Shown here: positions 59,030 to 64,000 of the stretch, piece by piece
Layout: each line of letters opens with the position of its first letter
How positions within the stretch are numbered: the stretch's first letter is position 1
Assembly: GCA_945787845.1 (NCBI GenBank)
Contig: CALZJH010000001.1
Span: forward strand, 124,001 to 188,000
Direction: 5' to 3'
Origin: an uncultured Woeseiaceae bacterium
GTDB lineage: Bacteria; Pseudomonadota; Gammaproteobacteria; Steroidobacterales; Woeseiaceae
Length of the DNA stretch: 64,000 nucleotides
Notes under the pieces: model-generated
Databases searched by the model: none
Seen by the model: the letters and a program-made list of their open reading frames with translations, nothing else
What the model was told of the DNA's origin: nothing
Made by a program: the position numbers and the translations under genes

Positions 59030-60832
59030 CCAGGGCCTTATTGCGACGAGCAATGCCTGTGGGCCCGCATGCACGCCAATCGCCGGGCTGATGCCGGTGA
59101 TTCCGGAGCGCCTGATATCCGGTATCAATTCGTGCAGCTGGCGCTCCAGCTCTTTCGCGTCGTCTTCGCATACAGCGTGACCAACGCCGATTTCAACGGG
59201 GCCCGTGGGCGCTCGCTTTGCCACATGGCGCGCGAATCGCCGTATCACATTGCGGCGACCGATCAGGCAGCCGCTCAGGCGCAGCTTGCCTTCCTGGCTC
59301 GAGTAGATAATAGGCGTCAGGTGTAGCGCCTCGGCTACCGTCTTGACCCAGAGCGGCAGACGGCCACCGCGAGCCGCGAATCGCAGATCATTCAGCACGA
59401 CGTAGCTTGTCGTGACCAGGGTCTGTTCCTCGATAAGGTCGACGGTACGTTGCGCGTCCAGACCGGCTTCTGCACATTCGGCGGCCAGCACCGCGAGCTG
59501 GCCCTGTGCCAGCGATCCGTTACGTGAATCTATGACGTGAATGTCACCGCGCGCACCGGTTCGCGACGCGGCGAGGCACGCCGCATCGTAGGTGCCGCTC
59601 GAGCCGCTCATTACGTTGATCGAAACGACATCATCGAAATGGCTTGCGAGAAACTGGAACTGGCGCCGAAAGTCCCCGGGCGACGGTTGCGATGTCGTCG
59701 GGTGATGGGGGTTGTTCTCAAGTTCGTGATAGAACTCGTCGATCGTGATGCCGACCTTGTCGAGATAACCATGCTCGCCAAACTGCACCCTGCACGGGAC
59801 CATGTGGATGTCCAGGCGCTCCATATCCGCATCGCTGATATCGGCCGCCGAGTCGACAATGACGGCAAAACGCTTCTTGCGGCCGTGCGTCGCGTGTTGT
59901 TGCCGATGCATGTCGTCGGCTTTCTCGCCGCTGACCGACCCAAACTTCCGAGCAGTTTCGAAGACCTCCTCGGGCTCGTCGACGTGGATATGAATTTTCG
60001 CCTTGCTCTTGGAGCCGGCCAGCACCAGCGAGTCGCCGAGCTCGGTCAGCGCTTCACGCAGCTTGCGGCGGTTGATGTCGGAGCCCTTAACCATGCATTC
60101 CGTACAGAAGCGAAAGCGGGACTCGTTGTCGGCCTCGAGAAAGTCCGGCGGGGGTTCGATGTCCCGGGCGATAGAGTTATCGGGCAGGGGCGCAATCGTG
60201 CCGTCCTTCAGGTAGGCAGCAATGCCCGCGACCAGCTCTGCGAACCCCTTGGCTCCCGCGTCGACGACGCCTGCTTTCCGCAGTACCTCGAGCTGGTTGG
60301 GCGTATTTGCCAGTGCTTCCTCCACGCGTTCCCGCGCTTTGCCAATGACGTGCGGAAACTCGCCTTCCCTTACGGTCTGCACCTGGTGAGCAATACTGTC
60401 CGCAAACGCGGCGATCACCGACAGGATCGTGCCTTCGCGAGGGTTCGACAGGGCATCGTGCGCATAGGTGCTGCCCGTGCTGACCGCCTTGCCAAAGGTG
60501 TAGGTTGTGAAACGTGTGATCTCGCCCGCCGAGTCGCTCATGCCCTGGAAAAACTGCGCGATGATAGCGCCGGAATTGCCGCGGGCGCTGTCCAGTAGCG
60601 CATCGGCCACTGCCGCCAGCATTGTCCCCAGGTGCTTCTCGCCGGATGCATTCAATGGTCCCAGCGCGGAACCGAGCGACAGGCTGAGATTCGTGCCGGT
60701 ATCGCTGTCCGCGACCGGAAATACGTTGATCCGGTTCAGGAGTTCCTGTTCGGCGAGTACACGGTGAATCCCCGAGGTCAGCGCTGCTGCCAGCGCGTCG
60801 CCGTCCATGTGCTTTGAGATTTCAGCTGACAA
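58994..60832 (-). CDS. DhaL-DegV fusion, probable single-chain fatty acid kinase (FakA-FakB-like)
   Basis: A 612-residue fusion. Residues ~1-200 are a DAK2/DhaL kinase domain with the metal/ATP Asp residues in 'NVFPVADSDTGTNLSLSL' and 'SARGNSGAIIAQFFQG'. Residues ~230-310 match the middle domain of FakA ('FRFCTECMV', 'GDSLVLAG', 'AKIHIHVDEPEEVFETA'). Residues ~320-600 are a DegV/FakB fatty-acid-binding fold ('FAVIVDSAADI', 'TSQPSPGDFR', 'MSGSSGTYDAACLAA'). In Gram-positives FakA phosphorylates fatty acids bound to separate FakB proteins; here both lie in one chain. Confidence 0.86.
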   Translation of the reverse strand: MSAEISKHMDGDALAAALTSGIHRVLAEQELLNRINVFPVADSDTGTNLSLSLGSALGPLNASGEKHLGTMLAAVADALLDSARGNSGAIIAQFFQGMSDSAGEITRFTTYTFGKAVSTGSTYAHDALSNPREGTILSVIAAFADSIAHQVQTVREGEFPHVIGKARERVEEALANTPNQLEVLRKAGVVDAGAKGFAELVAGIAAYLKDGTIAPLPDNSIARDIEPPPDFLEADNESRFRFCTECMVKGSDINRRKLREALTELGDSLVLAGSKSKAKIHIHVDEPEEVFETARKFGSVSGEKADDMHRQQHATHGRKKRFAVIVDSAADISDADMERLDIHMVPCRVQFGEHGYLDKVGITIDEFYHELENNPHHPTTSQPSPGDFRRQFQFLASHFDDVVSINVMSGSSGTYDAACLAASRTGARGDIHVIDSRNGSLAQGQLAVLAAECAEAGLDAQRTVDLIEEQTLVTTSYVVLNDLRFAARGGRLPLWVKTVAEALHLTPIIYSSQEGKLRLSGCLIGRRNVIRRFARHVAKRAPTGPVEIGVGHAVCEDDAKELERQLHELIPDIRRSGITGISPAIGVHAGPQALLVAIRPWLRAEDVAGRGD

Positions 60833-60843
60833 ACGCGGCTTTC

Positions 60844-61485
60844 CTAGTCGCGCGGTAACAGGAAAGTTGTGCCGTTCTGGCTCAGGACCACACCGCCGCG
60901 TGTGATTTCCTGGACCAGCGGACCTTCGGCGAGCCGGGAGCCTTCCTTGTGCTTATTCATGTTGATGAACACAAAGCGGTCCTCGGCAATTTCGCTGTAC
61001 ACGTGAATGTCGACGTGAAGTTCGGGCAGCGAAACAAGGCCATTGGCCTGCACTTCATGGATGGTCGGTAATGCGGCCGCGTCGGTTGTCCCCCGGGTTG
61101 AGGTAACCGTCGGTGCAGGTGGATCGTCGCGCACGGTCTCGACAGGAACCGGGCGTGGTTCGGCGCGCGCAGGTGCGTTTTGCCGGGCGGCTGCGACCTG
61201 TTGCGCGAATTCACCCGTGCCCGAAGCAGCGGGCCCTTCGCTTGTGCCCGTGGCGGCCGGTTCTTCGAGCAGGCCGCCATTGGCCGCCACCGCGGGAGGG
61301 GAGTTCGGTTTCAGCAGCAGGCCGAGCAAGACGGCGAGGTTGATGGCCAGCAGCGCTCCAAGGATCCAAAGCCAGCGCGGCGCGCTTTCGCGGCGGTCAC
61401 TGGTTGGGACACCCGAAAACTCCGCTGAGCCTTGTTGCTGGCGGTCGGTTTCCGATTTCTTCAAGGCGTCGAGTATGAATGACAT
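60844..61485 (-). CDS. gspB: General secretion pathway protein GspB
   Basis: A 213-residue single-pass inner-membrane protein. It starts 'MSFILDALKKSETDRQQQ', the classic GspB N terminus, followed by a helix at ~38-58, a Pro/Ala-rich linker and a C-terminal periplasmic GspB/PulB domain ('LPELHVDIHVYSEIAEDRFVFINM' in blocks). With GspA it helps insert the type II secretin through peptidoglycan. It lies 3 bp after gspA. The other type II genes are not in the window. Confidence 0.92.
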   Translation of the reverse strand: MSFILDALKKSETDRQQQGSAEFSGVPTSDRRESAPRWLWILGALLAINLAVLLGLLLKPNSPPAVAANGGLLEEPAATGTSEGPAASGTGEFAQQVAAARQNAPARAEPRPVPVETVRDDPPAPTVTSTRGTTDAAALPTIHEVQANGLVSLPELHVDIHVYSEIAEDRFVFINMNKHKEGSRLAEGPLVQEITRGGVVLSQNGTTFLLPRD

Positions 61486-61488
61486 CTC

Positions 61489-63156
61489 TTATTCCTGTGC
61501 CAGCCGCGGTGACGAGAGACGCGGCGTACCTTCGACCGCGAGCAACGAGTTAATAATAATCTGGGTCTGCTGTCCCGCAAGTCCGTCGACATCGAGCCGG
61601 TGGTCGCGCTGGAAATTCTGCACGATTTGCTCGAGCTCGGCGTCAAACAGGCTGGATTCCGGGTCTTCGCTCGCATAGCGGCCGTCGATAGCCGCCAGGC
61701 TGTTGCGAAGCCAGGTCACGTCGGCGCCCTCGGAGCCGCGGCCGAGCGAAGTTGCTGCCCCAGTCGGCGGCCGCCACAGCAGCATGAAGTTGCCGAACCA
61801 GGCCTGTGTGATATCCGCGGCCGGGTGCACGACGCGAACGCCGCCGATGGAGAGTTCGGCACTGTCGTCGATAATCGCCGTGAGGACGACTTCATGACTG
61901 TTCCCGCTATTGTCGACCAGCTTGAGAATCGCGGGGCGATCCATCTGGCGCAAGCCTGCCCAGGAGCCTCGCTGGTACAGGCAGGTCAGCCCTGCGTCCG
62001 CGGCCTGGCTGCAGCCGCTGCGTCCGCCGGTTCGATATTCGAGGCCCCAGGTCTCGAACAACGCCGCCAGTGCATATTCGGTGTTCGTCAGTTCGGCCGC
62101 GAGCTGCAGCTGTTCGTCGAGCGTGGGCACCGGCTCTGGCTCTGGCGCGGGTTCTTCGACGGGTGCTTCTTTCACGACAGGTTGCGGGGTTGGCTGCGCC
62201 TCGATGATCTCCGGTTCCGCCGCAACGATTTCGGGTTGCGCGAACTTCTCCTGTTGGATGATCGACCAGGCGCTGGCAGCGAGCAGTGCGGCGCCCACCA
62301 CGCCGGCCGCGATCGCGGTTCGTCCGACCCAGGGTGATCGTTCCAGCTGGCCTTTGACTTCCGCGGCAGCCTGGCGGATCAGGCGCGCATTGATACGGCG
62401 TGATTCTTTCGCGTAGCCACCCAGGAGCGCCCGATCGCAAATGACATTGATGAGCCTCGGTACGCCCTGTGACAGGCGAAATGCTTCCTTTTTTGCGCCT
62501 GCATCGAAGACCTCACCGACCGCACCTGCGACCTTGAGACGATGCTCGATGTAGCTGGAGGTCTCCTCGATCGTCAGTGGCTCGAGGTGATAGCGCCCCG
62601 TGATGCGCTGCGCCAGCTGGCGCAGGTCGTTCCGTGCGAGCAGCTCGCGTAACTCGGGCTGACCGATCAGGATGATCTGCAGCAATTTCTGCTTGGCCGT
62701 TTCCAGGTTGGTTAGCAGCCGGACCTGCTCGAGAACGGCCGGCGCGAGATTCTGGGCTTCGTCAACTACCAGTATGGTGCGGCGGCCCGCCGCATGTGCC
62801 TTGAGCAAGTGCCGGTTGAGCGCATCGGTAAGGGCCTTGACGCTACCCTTGTTGTGCAGCACCTCGATATGCAACTCCTCGCAGATCGTGGCCAGGAATT
62901 CGATGACCGACAGCTGCGGGTTCAGGACGACGGCAACATCGGCATTGTCCGGCATGCGGTTGAGAAGCAGGGAGCGGACGAGCGTCGTCTTGCCAGTGCC
63001 TACTTCGCCGGTGAGCTGAATGAAGCCGCCACTTTCGGTAACGCCATAGACCAGGTGCGCGAGTGCCTCTCCATGGCGTTCGCTCAGGAAAAGGTAACGC
63101 GGATCAGGCGTTATCGAAAACGGTTTCTCGTTCAGGCCATAAAAGCTGGTGTACAT
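61489..63156 (-). CDS. gspA: GspA/ExeA-type AAA ATPase with peptidoglycan-binding domain
   Basis: A 555-residue protein. The AAA domain (~1-265) has 'LTGEVGTGKTTLVRSLL' (Walker A), 'RRTILVVDEAQNLAP' (Walker B) and 'GVPRLINVICDRALL'. A membrane helix (~280-300) is followed by a Glu/Pro-rich linker and a periplasmic part with a PG_binding_1 motif ('LRNSLAAIDGRY', 'LFDAELEQIVQNFQRDHRLDVDGLAGQQTQ' in blocks). The Cys pair in 'GRSGCSQAADAGLTCL' may form a disulfide. It pairs with GspB. Confidence 0.93.
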   Translation of the reverse strand: MYTSFYGLNEKPFSITPDPRYLFLSERHGEALAHLVYGVTESGGFIQLTGEVGTGKTTLVRSLLLNRMPDNADVAVVLNPQLSVIEFLATICEELHIEVLHNKGSVKALTDALNRHLLKAHAAGRRTILVVDEAQNLAPAVLEQVRLLTNLETAKQKLLQIILIGQPELRELLARNDLRQLAQRITGRYHLEPLTIEETSSYIEHRLKVAGAVGEVFDAGAKKEAFRLSQGVPRLINVICDRALLGGYAKESRRINARLIRQAAAEVKGQLERSPWVGRTAIAAGVVGAALLAASAWSIIQQEKFAQPEIVAAEPEIIEAQPTPQPVVKEAPVEEPAPEPEPVPTLDEQLQLAAELTNTEYALAALFETWGLEYRTGGRSGCSQAADAGLTCLYQRGSWAGLRQMDRPAILKLVDNSGNSHEVVLTAIIDDSAELSIGGVRVVHPAADITQAWFGNFMLLWRPPTGAATSLGRGSEGADVTWLRNSLAAIDGRYASEDPESSLFDAELEQIVQNFQRDHRLDVDGLAGQQTQIIINSLLAVEGTPRLSSPRLAQE

Positions 63157-63222
63157 GGAATGGTTTCAAGTCCCTTGCCGGAGCCGAGTCGGACCCCCGA
63201 TTCTACCCTAAGGAGCCGCTCA

Positions 63223-64000
63223 TCAGCGACGGTCGAGTGTTCTTGCGCGACCCAGCACGTCGACGCCAAAACGATCACGTATGGCGTCCACGGTCTTATC
63301 CACACCGGTTTCGGCTGTTTGTGTCGCGAACAGGTCCGTTTGCGCGGCCGGCGCAAGATCGCTGCCGCCGACACCGAGCAGGCGGATTTTCGCACCCGGG
63401 TTGCGGGTGAGCCAGACGCTCAACAGGTCGCGCGCCATGGCGTAAATCGAGTCCGTGCCGCTTACGGGCGGCTGCGCTTTTCGCTGGCGCGTAAAGGTCT
63501 TGAAGTCCGACTGGCGGATCTTGATCTGTACGGTGCCCGCCGCCAGCCCGGCTCTTCGCAAGCGGGTCGCGGTGCGTTCCGTCAGTCGCAATAACTCGCG
63601 CTCCATGGCATCGATCGCGGTGAGGTCCTCGTCGTAGGTTTCCTCGGCACTAATCGACTTTTCGGCGCGCGACGGTATCACCGGGCGATCGTCGATTCCC
63701 GACGCGCGTTCGCGCGTCCTCCGCGTGTAGCGGCCAAATACGGGTTCGAGCTGCCTGTCAGTGGCCAGCCTCAGGTCCCGAACCGTGCGTATGGCGGTGC
63801 CCGCGAGCCGCTTTAGCGTTTCACGGCCGATCCCCGGAATGACGGAAACCGGCAGGGAATCGAGTCGGGACGGGTAATCGTCCGGCAGAACGATAGTGAG
63901 GCCGTCAGGCTTGTCGAGATCGGATGCGATCTTGGCCACCAGTTTGTTCTGCGCGACGCCAACGGATGCAGTCAGACAGGTTTCTGTCTGGATTCTTTCC
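63223..64000 (-). CDS. dinB: DNA polymerase IV, C-terminal part (5' end outside window)
   Basis: A Y-family translesion polymerase fragment of 258 residues. The frame runs open to the window edge. The visible part starts in the palm ('LTASVGVAQNKLVAKIASDLDKPDG' in blocks), continues with the thumb helix-hairpin-helix 'LPVSVIPGIGRETLKRL' and the little finger ('SAEETYDEDL', 'RLRRAGLAAGTVQIKIRQSDF'). The catalytic Asp residues would be upstream. It lies 66 bp before gspA. The GTG at 63939 is internal, not the start. Confidence 0.93.
   Translation of the reverse strand, partial: ERIQTETCLTASVGVAQNKLVAKIASDLDKPDGLTIVLPDDYPSRLDSLPVSVIPGIGRETLKRLAGTAIRTVRDLRLATDRQLEPVFGRYTRRTRERASGIDDRPVIPSRAEKSISAEETYDEDLTAIDAMERELLRLTERTATRLRRAGLAAGTVQIKIRQSDFKTFTRQRKAQPPVSGTDSIYAMARDLLSVWLTRNPGAKIRLLGVGGSDLAPAAQTDLFATQTAETGVDKTVDAIRDRFGVDVLGRARTLDRR

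Overview
The window looks like a marine or halotolerant gammaproteobacterium of the Woeseia/Wenzhouxiangella/xanthomonad-like group. The basis is the GC-rich coding sequence, the polA - engB - cytochrome c4 - dsbA synteny typical of gammaproteobacteria, a NhaD sodium/proton antiporter, a SapC/TonB-receptor/TPR-oxygenase cluster, GspA/GspB, and an arginine operon built around an acyl-ornithine carbamoyltransferase. The species assignment is inference. The window is chromosomal; I see no tRNA, rRNA, CRISPR array, insertion sequence or prophage gene.

Layout. 0-8.8 kb: end of a LytTR response regulator, a DUF5916 outer-membrane protein, a Gfo/Idh/MocA dehydrogenase, a less GC-rich patch with nhaD and a lipoprotein hydrolase, then an Asp/Glu racemase and a LacI regulator. 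8.9-16.2 kb: a minus-strand operon of leucine dehydrogenase, branched-chain 2-oxoacid dehydrogenase E1alpha/E1beta/E2 and a DgcN-DgcA-type pair (acyltransferase plus enolase-superfamily racemase), with a divergent Lrp regulator. 16.2-19.4 kb: four overlapping genes: isoaspartyl peptidase, a BKACE that starts at CTG, a hot-dog thioesterase and a TauD-like oxygenase. 19.6-28.6 kb: SapC, a strongly expressed-looking TonB-dependent receptor, a TPR/2OG-oxygenase protein, a methyltransferase and a TPR sulfotransferase. 28.6-33.7 kb: DUF885 peptidase-like protein, L,D-transpeptidase, DsbA lipoprotein, cytochrome c4 and EngB.

33.6-45.0 kb: a candidate small RNA with C-rich loops lies between engB and polA, where Spot 42 and ErsA sit in other bacteria. 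It is followed by polA, lptM and a tightly coupled arginine operon, argR-argG-DUF1611-argC-argD-argF'-argB-argH. The specificity residue of the carbamoyltransferase is Ala, which points to succinylated rather than acetylated intermediates. The DUF1611 protein is a paralogue of DgcN and is the only acyltransferase candidate in an operon without argA, argJ or argE. This is the strongest lead for an undescribed system here.

45.1-53.2 kb: a carboxylesterase, then an NtrY-like kinase and NtrC-like regulator divergent from a MacAB-type efflux operon that carries a near-perfect sigma-54 promoter and an 18-bp palindrome upstream. 53.2-64 kb: NRDE protein, NudC, MscL, a solitary FlhC-like regulator, an unknown protein, an ABC-2 exporter, an SRAP protein, a DhaL-DegV fusion that looks like a single-chain fatty acid kinase, GspB, GspA/ExeA and the 3' part of dinB.
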